A program made the translations under genes and the position numbers. A stretch of DNA of 14,313 nucleotides from Planctomycetota bacterium (GTDB lineage Bacteria > Planctomycetota > Brocadiia > JAJRTI01): NCBI GenBank assembly GCA_024278415.1, contig JAJRTI010000411.1:1-14313 (forward strand). The letters run 5' to 3'. Under the pieces are notes generated by a model, which did not search any database, was not told the DNA's origin, and worked only from the letters and a program-made list of their open reading frames with translations. This document shows, piece by piece, positions 7,448 through 14,313 of the stretch. Position 1 is the first letter of the stretch, and every line of letters begins with the position of its first letter.

Positions 7448-7622
7448 CCATGCCTGCCTGCACGCGATGCGTCCGTTCGCCCGCCAATCACCTCACAGTT
7501 CGATCAAGCATCGGGTGGCCCGCACGCAGCGTTGGTCATCCCACAGGACTGCCTCTTTCGCCCCCATCACTTTCAGCGTCCTCTGTATTGAGGATCCATC
7601 GTTCGCAACGGAGCAACAAACC
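7448..7622. other. 175-bp gap separating two gene blocks
   Basis: An open frame runs from 7419 into the epimerase, but the GxxGxxG fold core begins only after ATG 7623, so the upstream part is treated as non-coding. It is the longest gap downstream of the MBOAT gene. Third-position GC differs clearly on its two sides, which suggests a join between two transcription or acquisition units. I cannot point to a credible promoter or terminator. Confidence 0.45.
7610..7613 (+). promoter_or_regulatory. SD of the epimerase gene
   Basis: GGAG ends nine bases before ATG 7623. It supports this start over the open-frame extension back to 7419, which would add 68 residues in front of the Rossmann fold. 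Confidence 0.65.
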
Positions 7623-8591
7623 ATGCCAGTCAGCCTTATCACCGGCGGTTGTGGATTCATTGGCTCGCACTTGGCCGAGTTGTTGCTCGACCAGGGCGAA
7701 AAGGTCGTGGTGCTCGACAACCTCTCGACCGGCCGTTTCGACAACATCCGCCACCTCGTGGATCGGCCCAGCTTTTCCTACATTATTGCCGACCTCGCAG
7801 ACGAGGCCGTGCTCGCGGACGCGGTGGGCCGCGCGGACACGATCTACCACCTCGCGGCCGCGGTGGGTGTGGAGCTGATCGTGCGCGACCCGGTGCACAC
7901 GATCGAGACCAACATCGAGGGCTCGGGCAAGGTGCTCAAGCTCGCCGCGCGGCGCGGCAAGCGTGTGCTGCTCACGTCTACCTCCGAGGTCTACGGCAAG
8001 GGTGTGCGCGTGCCGTTCTCGGAGGACGACGATACGCTCTTTGGCCCCACGAGCAAGAGCCGCTGGAGCTACGCGTTTTCCAAGGCGGTGGACGAGTTCC
8101 TCGCGCTCGCCTACCACGAGGCGCAGGGCCTGCCGGTGGTAGTCGTGCGCCTGTTCAACACCGTGGGCCCGCGGCAGGTGGGCCACTACGGCATGGTCGT
8201 GCCGCGCTTCATCGACCAAGCGCTGCGCGGGGGGCCCATCACCGTGTACGGCGATGGCGAGCAGTCGCGGTGCTTCTGCCACGTGGGCGACATCGTGCCC
8301 GCGTTGCACGCGCTCGTGAACTGCAAGGCCGCAGAGGGCAAGGTCGTCAACCTGGGGTCGGACGAGGAGACGACGATCAACCAGCTCGCGGAGCGCGTGC
8401 GGGCCAAGATTGGACGCGACCTGCCGATCCAGCGCATCCCCTACGACGAGGCGTACCGCCCGGGCTTCGAGGACATGCGCCGGCGAGCGCCCTGCACCGA
8501 CCGCGCCCGCGAATTGATCGGCTTCCGCCCCCAGCGGAGCCTCGACGATATCCTCGACGACATGATCGAGTGGGCGAAGCGACAGGCGTGA
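7623..8591 (+). CDS. NAD-dependent nucleotide-sugar epimerase/dehydratase
   Basis: The 322-residue extended short-chain dehydrogenase begins directly with the NAD-binding core: VSLITGGCGFIGSHLAE (G8-x2-G11-x2-G14) and VVLDNLSTG with an Asp for the adenine ribose. The catalytic residues are visible: TSTSEVYG (residues 118-125) and Tyr150-x3-Lys154 in SYAFSKAVDE. RLFNTVGPRQ and the C-terminal RELIGFRPQRSLDDIL match enzymes of the UDP-glucose 4-epimerase, UDP-glucuronate epimerase and decarboxylase group. It would act on a UDP-sugar in the cytoplasm. The exact reaction cannot be chosen from motifs. Because an RGP/UAM-like gene follows 68 bp later, a pentose route such as UDP-xylose/UDP-arabinopyranose epimerisation is a reasonable guess. 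Third-position GC is very high: 39 of 44 codons counted from 7911. Confidence 0.9.
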   Translation: MPVSLITGGCGFIGSHLAELLLDQGEKVVVLDNLSTGRFDNIRHLVDRPSFSYIIADLADEAVLADAVGRADTIYHLAAAVGVELIVRDPVHTIETNIEGSGKVLKLAARRGKRVLLTSTSEVYGKGVRVPFSEDDDTLFGPTSKSRWSYAFSKAVDEFLALAYHEAQGLPVVVVRLFNTVGPRQVGHYGMVVPRFIDQALRGGPITVYGDGEQSRCFCHVGDIVPALHALVNCKAAEGKVVNLGSDEETTINQLAERVRAKIGRDLPIQRIPYDEAYRPGFEDMRRRAPCTDRARELIGFRPQRSLDDILDDMIEWAKRQA

Positions 8592-8659
8592 GAGGCGGAA
8601 TGGTTGATGGTTGATGAGCCGACATACCCTCAACAGAGCATGAAGGGAAGCATAAGCGA

Positions 8660-9814
8660 GTGAGCGGAAAGACAGCGATAGTCGTCACAACGATCTTCGA
8701 CCCCGCGTTTCTGCCAGGGTATCTGAAGAATTTCGCGGCGTACGATCGCCGCGACGCGACGACCCTATACATCATCCCAGACCGCAAGACCCCGGCCACG
8801 GTTGCCGAGGCCGCCGCAGACGCGCGTGAGCAAGGCTGGGACGTGCAGTGCCCGGAACCCGCAGAGCAGGAGGACTTCCTGCGGCGATTGGGCGTGCCGG
8901 AAGAGTTCATCCCGTGGAACACCGACAACCGGCGCAACGTGGGCTATCTGATGGCTCTGGCCGATGGCTGTGGCGTGCTGGTCTCGATCGACGACGACAA
9001 CTTCTGCCGGGACGGCGTGGACTTCGTGGGAGGGCATGAGGTTGTCGGGCAAGTGGATCGTGGCCAGTGGCCCGTGATCGAGGCGAACGCGGCCGCGTGG
9101 GTCAACATTTGTTCGATGCTCGAGACGGACTGCTCGGCCGACGTGTACCCCCGCGGGTTCCCCTACTTCGCCAGGGGGCGAGACGCGCTTGGCGGAGAGG
9201 ACGCCGCGCCGGCGGGAAGTGGCGCGCAGCCGATTGTGGCTATCAACGCCGGCCTCTGGCTCGGCGACCCAGACGTAGACGCGGTGACGCGGCTTTCGCT
9301 CGCGCCGCAAGCGTTGGCGTTCGATGGGCCGTCGGTGCTCTTGGGCCCGAACGTGTGGACGCCGATCAACACGCAGAACACCGCGCTCTCACGAGAGGCC
9401 GCGGCCGCGTATTACTACATTCGGATGGGGTTTCAGTTGGACGGGCTCACGATCGACCGCTACGGCGATATCCTGAGCGGGTACTTCGTGCAAAAGTGCG
9501 CGAAGCACTTGGGCCAGGCGGTACGCGTCGGCTCTCCGGTGGCCGACCACGTGCGCACAACGCATAATCTGTTCAAGGATCTCTACTACGAGCAGGCTGG
9601 CATGGTGATCATCGAGGACCTGCTGCCGTGGTTGGTTGAGGAGCATCTGGAAGGCAGCACCTTTGTCGAAGCGTACGCTTCGCTCGCCGATCACTTAGCC
9701 CGCGCAGCCAGCCAGTTCCAGGGCTTTGTGTGGGACGGCGGGGGCCGCGAGTTCCTCAGAGAGACCGCCACGCGGATGGAGATCTGGCTGAAGGTGGTGG
9801 AGCGACTTGGCTGA
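8660..9814 (+). CDS. Reversibly glycosylated polypeptide/UDP-arabinopyranose mutase-like (GT75-like)
   Basis: The 384-residue soluble protein keeps the order of motifs of plant RGP/UAM proteins. NVGYLMAL precedes SIDDDNF (Asp111-113), the counterpart of the plant IDDD site. PRGFPYFARG aligns with plant RGYPFSLREG, placing Arg165 and Arg172 seven residues apart as in the plant enzymes, where the first arginine is the reported self-glycosylation site. GLWLGDPDVDAVTRL aligns with plant GLWLNIPDYDAPTQM, and DRYGDILSG with plant GRYDDMWAG (one Asp is Gly here). The plant enzymes interconvert UDP-arabinopyranose and UDP-arabinofuranose. Here it may be a UDP-pentose or hexose mutase or a retaining glycosyltransferase. 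The start is GTG 8660, with AGGGAAG at 8644-8650 as a weak SD. The next gene overlaps it by 8 bp if it begins at TTG 9807. The family call is good; the substrate is unproven. Confidence 0.75.
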   Translation: MSGKTAIVVTTIFDPAFLPGYLKNFAAYDRRDATTLYIIPDRKTPATVAEAAADAREQGWDVQCPEPAEQEDFLRRLGVPEEFIPWNTDNRRNVGYLMALADGCGVLVSIDDDNFCRDGVDFVGGHEVVGQVDRGQWPVIEANAAAWVNICSMLETDCSADVYPRGFPYFARGRDALGGEDAAPAGSGAQPIVAINAGLWLGDPDVDAVTRLSLAPQALAFDGPSVLLGPNVWTPINTQNTALSREAAAAYYYIRMGFQLDGLTIDRYGDILSGYFVQKCAKHLGQAVRVGSPVADHVRTTHNLFKDLYYEQAGMVIIEDLLPWLVEEHLEGSTFVEAYASLADHLARAASQFQGFVWDGGGREFLRETATRMEIWLKVVERLG

Positions 9815-11804
9815 GCCGGCGACCATGCCTTTGGATCCGCTGCCGGATCGCCCGCTTGTGTCGGTGATCGTGCCGAGCTACAACCAAGGGCGCTTCATCC
9901 GCGACACGATCGAGTCGACGCTCTCGCAGCCGTATCGGCCGCTTGAACTTGTGGTGATCGACGGCGCGTCGACCGACGAAACCCTGGAGGTGCTGAAGTC
10001 CTACGCGGGAGTGCCGGAGCTGCGATGGTGGTCGGAGCCGGACAGCGGTGTCGTGGAGGCTGTGAACAAGGGTTTCGAGCGCGCACGAGGCCAAATCGGC
10101 GCGATACAGAGTTCGGACGATTTCTACCTTCCTGACGTGATCGGCCAGGCGGTGGACGCGCTTGTTGAGGACAGTGACTTGGGGTTCGTTTACGGCGACA
10201 TCATTAAGGTGGACTCGGAGGGGCGGGAGCTGATGCGGACCGACTTGCCGCCTTTTACGTTGGAGCGCATGCTGTCTTGCCAGACTTGGGTGCCGCAGCC
10301 TTCGACCTTCTTCAGGCTGGATCTGGCCAAACGCCTTGGCGGTTGGCGCGGGGACATCCCTTACGCTCCTGACACGGACCTCTGGATCAAGATTGCGTTC
10401 CGGTCGCGCGTGCGGAAGCTCGACGTCGTCATGGCCAAGCGCCGCATGCACGAGGCGCAGCGAGATACGCAAGGGACAAAAGTGGCCGATAGCTACGGCC
10501 GCATGATCGACACGTCTGAAGACATTGCGCACGCTCCCAAGAATCTGCGCCGCGCGGCGAAGGCCGGCAAGCTGCTCAACGCAAACCGGTATGGGTACGG
10601 AGACTCGTATTGGACAAAGCTCTGGCGGCAATGGCGCGCGGCGATGCTCTACCCGCCCGTGTTCAAGATGGTCCCGGCCGCCGCGTTTGTGCCGGGATGG
10701 TATCCCCTTCGGGGTTTGGCCACGCGGATTGCGCGAGTCTGCCGTGGCCGCGGTGCGGCAGCCAACGAGCGCTTTGGGCTCAGGACCAAGGCTGGCGTAC
10801 TCCTGATCGATGGGCCTCGGTACGCGTGGCGCCTGGCCCAGAAGGGCGGGTGGATTCACTTGCGGAACAGAGGCGATACCCTCCAGCCGGCAAGCGACGG
10901 GCTTGGCGTCGCGTTCGAGTCGGATTCCAGCACGGATTTGCACGCGTGCCATGTGTTCCCCGCACTGGGTCGGATAGCCATGAAGCGGGCGACGGCCGAG
11001 TGGCCCTTCTCGATGGAGAGTGGATCCCGCCTACAGGAGAACGCGAGGCTGACTTTCGTAATCCCTCATCGTGGCCGCGCGCGCGTACCCGGCTTAATCG
11101 CGGTGCTGCGCTCAGTGCTGGCGCAGCAAGACGTTCCCGTCGAGTGCATCGTCGTCGAGCAGAACGCGGCGCGTGAGGTCGAGGGCTTGCCCGAAGGCGT
11201 GCGATACATCCACCTGCCTCATCCCTCCGGCGACGACGCCTGGCGGAAATGCTGGGCCTTCAACGTGGGAGTCGCCGCGGCGCAAACAGATATTGTGGTG
11301 TGCCACGACAGCGACATCTTGGTGCCCATGGACTACGGCCGGGAGATTTTGCGACTCATGGCGGAGGCCGACTGGGAAATCGTGCATCTGCATCGCTTCC
11401 TCTTCTGTTTGGATGAGGCGGACACCGCGCGTGTCGTGCAATCCGGCCAGCTTGCCTCGGGCATCATCCCCGAGCGCGTGCGGCAGGGCTGGAAGGGGGG
11501 GACACTCGCCATCCGGCGAGAGAGCTACTTCCGAGTCGGCGGGTTCGACGAGAGCTTTGTCGGCTGGACGGGCGAAGACATGGAGTTCTACGACCGCTGC
11601 CGTGTGCTCAAAGGCTGGCGGTTTGGTTACCTGCCCTTCATTCATCTGTGGCATCCGCCTCAGCCATCGAAGGTGTCGGCTGGCGACCGGGCGCGGAACA
11701 GCGAGCACACGGAGGAGGTCATGGCCGTGTCTCGGGAGGAGCGAGTGGCGCGCCTGTGCCAGAGCGGCCAGATGGAGCGCGCCGAGGAGATGCGTGTTGG
11801 CTGA
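9807..11804 (+). CDS. Bimodular GT2-GT2 glycosyltransferase
   Basis: The 665-residue protein has two glycosyltransferase domains. Domain 1 (about 15-270) is GT2/GT-A: PLVSVIVPSYNQGRF, VVIDGASTDET, SSDD at 102-105, and APDTDLWIKIAF. Domain 2 (about 412-665) begins LTFVIPHRGR, has CHDSD (Asp501/Asp503) as the DxD, then LAIRRESYFRVGGFDESF and GWTGED (586-591), close to the GT7-type C-terminal block found in chondroitin-type polymerases and galactosyltransferases. About 140 residues between them (roughly 275-410) match nothing I know. Two-domain enzymes of this kind often add two sugars in turn or polymerise a disaccharide. TTG 9807 overlaps the previous stop by 8 bp, with GGAG at 9799-9802; ATG 9825, giving six residues less, is an alternative. 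Both DxD motifs look intact, so both domains may be active. Confidence 0.8.
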   Translation: MAEPATMPLDPLPDRPLVSVIVPSYNQGRFIRDTIESTLSQPYRPLELVVIDGASTDETLEVLKSYAGVPELRWWSEPDSGVVEAVNKGFERARGQIGAIQSSDDFYLPDVIGQAVDALVEDSDLGFVYGDIIKVDSEGRELMRTDLPPFTLERMLSCQTWVPQPSTFFRLDLAKRLGGWRGDIPYAPDTDLWIKIAFRSRVRKLDVVMAKRRMHEAQRDTQGTKVADSYGRMIDTSEDIAHAPKNLRRAAKAGKLLNANRYGYGDSYWTKLWRQWRAAMLYPPVFKMVPAAAFVPGWYPLRGLATRIARVCRGRGAAANERFGLRTKAGVLLIDGPRYAWRLAQKGGWIHLRNRGDTLQPASDGLGVAFESDSSTDLHACHVFPALGRIAMKRATAEWPFSMESGSRLQENARLTFVIPHRGRARVPGLIAVLRSVLAQQDVPVECIVVEQNAAREVEGLPEGVRYIHLPHPSGDDAWRKCWAFNVGVAAAQTDIVVCHDSDILVPMDYGREILRLMAEADWEIVHLHRFLFCLDEADTARVVQSGQLASGIIPERVRQGWKGGTLAIRRESYFRVGGFDESFVGWTGEDMEFYDRCRVLKGWRFGYLPFIHLWHPPQPSKVSAGDRARNSEHTEEVMAVSREERVARLCQSGQMERAEEMRVG

Positions 11805-12804
11805 TCCCCTCAGGTTGGCCATCGTGGGCTGCGGCGCCATCGCGCTCGAGTTGCACATCCCCACCGCGCTCGCGGTCGACGATGCGCGGCTCGTCGCGCT
11901 CGTGGACACGGATGAGGCGCAGTTGGCGTCTGCCGCCAGCGCGGCTGGAGACGTGCGCGCGGCTCAGAGCCTCCGCGAGGTGGCAGGCGACGTGGACGCG
12001 GTGGTCGTGGCCACGCCTCCGCACGTTCATCCTGGGATTGCAGAAGAGGCGTTTGGCCTTGGGTTGCACGTGCTGTGTGAGAAGCCGCTGGCCAACACGG
12101 CCGCGGAGTGCGACCGGATCATTGGCGCGGCCGAGCGGGCGGGCCGTGTGCTCGCGGTGGGACACGTGCTCCGGTTCTGGCCCAGCCGCGTCGCTGTGAA
12201 GGATGTGCTCGATCGCGGGAACCTGGGCCGGATTCGTTCCGTGACGGTTGAGCAAGGCCGGCCGTACTCGTGGGCCTCGGCCAGCGGCTACACGGTGCGC
12301 CGAGAGATGGTGCCCGGCGGAGTGTTGATCAACGCGGGGATCCACCCTCTCGATTCACTGCTGTGGTGGTTCGGCGATCCGGTGAGTTTCGACTATGAAG
12401 ATGACTCCATCGGCGGCCTGGAAAGCAACGTTCGCCTGGCCCTTCAGTTCGCGGGAGACGTGGCGGGCCGGCTGCGCCAAAGCCGCACTTGCCTCTTGGC
12501 AAACGAGATTCGGATCGACGGCGACGACGCATCGCTTCTGCTGTCCACCGGCAGCGTGGATGAATACGTTATTGTTCGAGACGGCAAAGAAGAGGCGCAT
12601 GCGAGCAGCGGAGACCGCTCCGCCCACGACAGTGCTGGGTGCGGCCAGCTTCTCGACTTTGTGGAGAGCATTCGTTCGGGCCGTCCGCCCTGTGTGGCCG
12701 GCCAGGAGGCCAAGCGAGTGGTCGCGCTGATCGAGGCTTGTTACGCCGCGAAGAAGGGCCGTCCCCTGCCCGAACGAGTCCCTGTGCCTGGAGCGACGTG
12801 GTGA
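11797..12804 (+). CDS. Gfo/Idh/MocA-family oxidoreductase
   Basis: This 335-residue NAD(P)-dependent sugar oxidoreductase has an N-terminal Rossmann core, LRLAIVGCGAIALELHIP, then VDAVVVATPPHVH and CEKPLANT with Lys96, the family's conserved lysine. The second-domain motif reads GGVLINAGIHPLD: His183 is present, but the usual Asp four residues before it is Asn179. Relatives act on UDP-sugars (WlbA type), inositols or deoxysugars, so it probably oxidises or reduces a ring carbon of a nucleotide sugar for this glycan. Start: TTG 11797 has GAGGAG (11784-11789) seven bases upstream and gives Met-Ala-Asp-Pro-Leu-Arg; GTG 11794 is the in-frame alternative. It overlaps the glycosyltransferase stop by 8 bp and is itself overlapped by the next gene by 4 bp. 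The longer open frame back to 11173 is a shadow of the glycosyltransferase. Confidence 0.88.
   Translation: MADPLRLAIVGCGAIALELHIPTALAVDDARLVALVDTDEAQLASAASAAGDVRAAQSLREVAGDVDAVVVATPPHVHPGIAEEAFGLGLHVLCEKPLANTAAECDRIIGAAERAGRVLAVGHVLRFWPSRVAVKDVLDRGNLGRIRSVTVEQGRPYSWASASGYTVRREMVPGGVLINAGIHPLDSLLWWFGDPVSFDYEDDSIGGLESNVRLALQFAGDVAGRLRQSRTCLLANEIRIDGDDASLLLSTGSVDEYVIVRDGKEEAHASSGDRSAHDSAGCGQLLDFVESIRSGRPPCVAGQEAKRVVALIEACYAAKKGRPLPERVPVPGATW
12790..12793 (+). promoter_or_regulatory. SD of the extended SDR gene
   Basis: GGAG lies seven bases before GTG 12801 and four before the in-frame GTG 12798. The spacing favours 12801, whose GTGA overlaps the preceding stop. Confidence 0.6.
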
Positions 12805-13934
12805 CGTACGAAGGCAAGACGGTCTTGGTCACCGGCGGCACAGGCTTCGTCGGGACGCGCTTGGCCGAAAGGCTGTGCTTGGAGGAGCGTGCGCACGTTC
12901 GCGTGCTCGTGCATAACTGGACGAGCGCGGTCTGGGTGAGCCGCAGCCCGGTCGAGTTGGTCGAGGGAGACGTGTGTGATCGAGATTCGGTCTGTGACGC
13001 AATGCGCGGGTGTGAGGTCGTGTTCCATTGCGCGACTGGGGGCAACACCAGGCAAGAGCAGTTCGACGTCAATGTAGAAGGTACGCGCAACGTGTTCGAG
13101 TGCGCGCTCGCCGAAGGAGTGCAACGGGTTGTGCACGTGAGCAGCATTGCGGTCCATGGGCCGACGCCTCCAGATGGCGCGGACGAGACGGCTCCGTTGC
13201 TCACAACGGGCAAAGCTTACAGCGACTCCAAGATCGAAGCGGAGCGGCTGGCTTCTGAGTATCACCGGGAGCATGGGCTCCCGGTCACGGTTGTCCGGCC
13301 CACGTTCATTTGGGGGCCGAGAGGCGTGAACTTCACCGTTCGGCCCATCCGCGACATGAAGGCCGGCCGATTCGTCCTTGTCGATGAGGGCGCGGGCGCC
13401 TGCCATGCTGTGCACGTGGACAACTTGGTCGATGCGATGCTGTTGGCGGGAACGACCGCGGAGGCCGTGGGCGAGGCGTTCCTCGTGACGGACGGCGTGG
13501 ACCTCACGTGGGCGGAGTTCTTCGGCCACTACGCGCGCCTGCTGGGAATCGAGAAGCTCCCCTCACGAGGGTCGGACTCGGCTGTGGAACGGTTCGCGGC
13601 GCGGTCGGTCGACGTTCTGGATTCGCTCCTTGTCCGACTCAGCCCCAACCCCGCGCCATTGTGGCGCAAAGTGATTCGGCGGAGTGCGCGCATCGTGTTG
13701 GATGGGCTGTATCGCCGCGGCACGTACAACGCCTGGCACCTCGCGAAGTTTGGCCGGCGAGGCGGGTTGTGCATCGACAAGGCGCGGCGAGTGCTCGGCT
13801 ATGCACCGCGCGTTTCGCTGAGCGAGGGCATGCGGGAGATTGAGGCCTGGGTTCGGGACCAGATGGGATTCGAGCTGGGGATGGCCGCGGCTAACGATGC
13901 CCGCGGATTGGCTGGCGCGAACGATCACACGTAG
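12801..13934 (+). CDS. Extended SDR, NAD-dependent epimerase/dehydratase family
   Basis: The 377-residue protein starts with KTVLVTGGTGFVGTRLAE, the nucleotide-binding GxxGxxG. VVHVSSIAVHG carries the catalytic Ser (Ser115), and AYSDSKIEAE gives Tyr140-x3-Lys144, so the active site is intact. VVRPTFIWGPRG and the end block FGRRGGLCIDKARRVLGYAPRVSLSEGM are typical of extended SDRs of the 3-beta-HSD/nucleotide-sugar reductase type. It probably changes a nucleotide sugar after or before the oxidoreductase encoded just upstream, with which it overlaps by 4 bp (GTGA). The product cannot be named from motifs, and a steroid or lipid-like substrate is not excluded by sequence alone. The final 20 or so residues are Ala/Gly/Asp-rich and poorly conserved-looking. 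Confidence 0.88.
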   Translation: MTYEGKTVLVTGGTGFVGTRLAERLCLEERAHVRVLVHNWTSAVWVSRSPVELVEGDVCDRDSVCDAMRGCEVVFHCATGGNTRQEQFDVNVEGTRNVFECALAEGVQRVVHVSSIAVHGPTPPDGADETAPLLTTGKAYSDSKIEAERLASEYHREHGLPVTVVRPTFIWGPRGVNFTVRPIRDMKAGRFVLVDEGAGACHAVHVDNLVDAMLLAGTTAEAVGEAFLVTDGVDLTWAEFFGHYARLLGIEKLPSRGSDSAVERFAARSVDVLDSLLVRLSPNPAPLWRKVIRRSARIVLDGLYRRGTYNAWHLAKFGRRGGLCIDKARRVLGYAPRVSLSEGMREIEAWVRDQMGFELGMAAANDARGLAGANDHT

Positions 13935-13940
13935 AGGAAG
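13935..13940 (+). promoter_or_regulatory. SD of the terminal GT2 gene
   Basis: AGGAAG lies seven bases before ATG 13948 in the 13-bp gap after the SDR stop. It supports this start for the gene that leaves the window. Confidence 0.65.
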
Positions 13941-13947
13941 CTTGGGC

Positions 13948-14313
13948 ATGCCCGAAGTGATCGAAGGTCTCGTTTCCACAATCATCCCAGTGTACAACCG
14001 GCCGAAGATGGTCGTAGAGGCCGTCGAGAGCGTCTTGGCGCAGACGTACCGGCCGATCGAGATCATCATTTCGGACGATGGTTCGACGGATGAGACCGTG
14101 CAGGTCATCGACGGGCTGGCGGAGCGGTACCCCGATGTGATCCGCGTCGTTCACAACCCTCACCAAGGCCCCGGGCCGGCGCGAGAGGCGGCGCGGCAGT
14201 TGGCGCGGGGGGAGTTCATCCAGTACCTCGACAGCGACGACCTGTTGCGGCCGCGCAAATTCGAGATCATGGTCAAGGCGTTGCGCGAGCACCCCGAGTG
14301 CGGCGCGGCATAC
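13948..14313 (+). CDS. GT2 glycosyltransferase, 3' end beyond window
   Basis: The first 122 codons are open to the window edge. LVSTIIPVYNRP, IISDDGSTDET (Asp43/Asp44), PGPAREAARQLARGEFIQYLDSDD with the DxD at Asp95-Ser-Asp97, and LRPRKFE are the classic first half of a family 2 inverting glycosyltransferase (GT-A fold). It would act in the cytoplasm, adding one sugar from a nucleotide donor to the growing glycan. It lies 13 bp after the SDR and so belongs to the same operon. Because the C-terminal half is missing, acceptor class and membrane attachment cannot be judged. Confidence 0.92.
   Translation, partial: MPEVIEGLVSTIIPVYNRPKMVVEAVESVLAQTYRPIEIIISDDGSTDETVQVIDGLAERYPDVIRVVHNPHQGPGPAREAARQLARGEFIQYLDSDDLLRPRKFEIMVKALREHPECGAAY

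Noticed and set aside
7649..8614. Open frame of 321 codons on the + strand in another phase
   Set aside because: It is a shifted reading of the epimerase gene, giving low-complexity Arg/Gly/Ala text.
8601..8616. Tandem TGGTTGA repeat in the gap before the RGP-like gene
   Set aside because: There are only two seven-base units. This is too short to be called a repeat element or operator.
7536..8633. Long open frame of 365 codons on the - strand
   Set aside because: It is opposite the epimerase, whose catalytic motifs are intact. Its composition is that of a mirror frame with no domain.
8640..8663. Eight-codon leader frame (ATG 8640 to TGA 8661-8663) overlapping GTG 8660
   Set aside because: The overlap of its stop with the GTG start is suggestive of coupling, but a frame this short arises easily by chance and has no clear SD of its own.
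9756..10952. Long open frame of 398 codons on the - strand
   Set aside because: It lies opposite the double GT2 gene, is rich in Arg, His and Pro, and has no recognisable motif. Such antisense frames are common in GC-rich coding DNA.
11173..11796. N-terminal extension of the oxidoreductase gene by 208 codons
   Set aside because: The extension lies wholly over the second domain of the GT2 gene in another phase and is Ser/Arg/Cys-rich. The Rossmann core begins right after 11797.
12639..12800. N-terminal extension of the SDR gene by 54 codons
   Set aside because: It overlaps the end of the oxidoreductase in another phase. The SDR nucleotide-binding motif starts a few residues after GTG 12801, which has its own SD.
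1..14313. CRISPR arrays, tRNA or rRNA genes, transposases, phage genes
   Set aside because: I looked for regular spaced repeats, cloverleaf-like segments and recombinase motifs and saw none.

Overview
The window is a one-strand (+) block of cell-surface polysaccharide genes: eleven genes, the last cut by the right edge, with no gene supported on the - strand. The DNA is GC-rich, GTG and TTG starts look common, and several genes are only weakly preceded by a Shine-Dalgarno (SD) sequence. Together with a CACAGATT-type inverted repeat at the left edge, this suggests an environmental Gram-negative bacterium, perhaps of the Planctomycetota/Verrucomicrobiota type. No rRNA or phylogenetic marker is present, so that placement is a weak inference.

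Layout. (1) 1-329 holds no convincing gene but has three tight triloop hairpins and an imperfect inverted repeat. (2) 330-3817 is an O-acylation module: an SGNH-fold gene, an AlgI-like MBOAT acyltransferase, and a second SGNH gene that is a clear paralogue of the first. (3) 3845-7447 is a lipid-linked glycosylation module: a GT-B-like glycosyltransferase, a multi-spanning GT-C (ArnT/PMT-like) transferase, and a polyprenyl-phosphate sugar synthase (GT2, DPM1/GtrB type) overlapping it by 4 bp. (4) After a 175-bp gap, where GC at third codon positions rises sharply, comes a sugar-nucleotide and polymer-assembly module (7623 to the end): an NAD-dependent epimerase, a protein of the reversibly glycosylated polypeptide/UDP-arabinopyranose mutase family, a fused double GT2 glycosyltransferase, a Gfo/Idh/MocA oxidoreductase, an extended SDR, and the start of another GT2. 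The last junctions are overlapping or nearly so, so this part is very probably one operon.

How the genes may work together (inference): the epimerase, mutase-like protein, oxidoreductase and SDR make or reshape unusual nucleotide sugars; the GT2 and GT-B enzymes assemble a glycan at the cytoplasmic face; the polyprenyl-phosphate synthase charges a lipid that carries a sugar across the membrane for the GT-C enzyme; the MBOAT and two SGNH proteins then O-acylate the product in the periplasm. The most interesting points are the bacterial RGP/UAM-like protein that keeps the DDD motif and two arginines at the plant spacing, the duplicated SGNH genes flanking one MBOAT, the double GT2, and an Asn in place of the usual catalytic Asp in the oxidoreductase.
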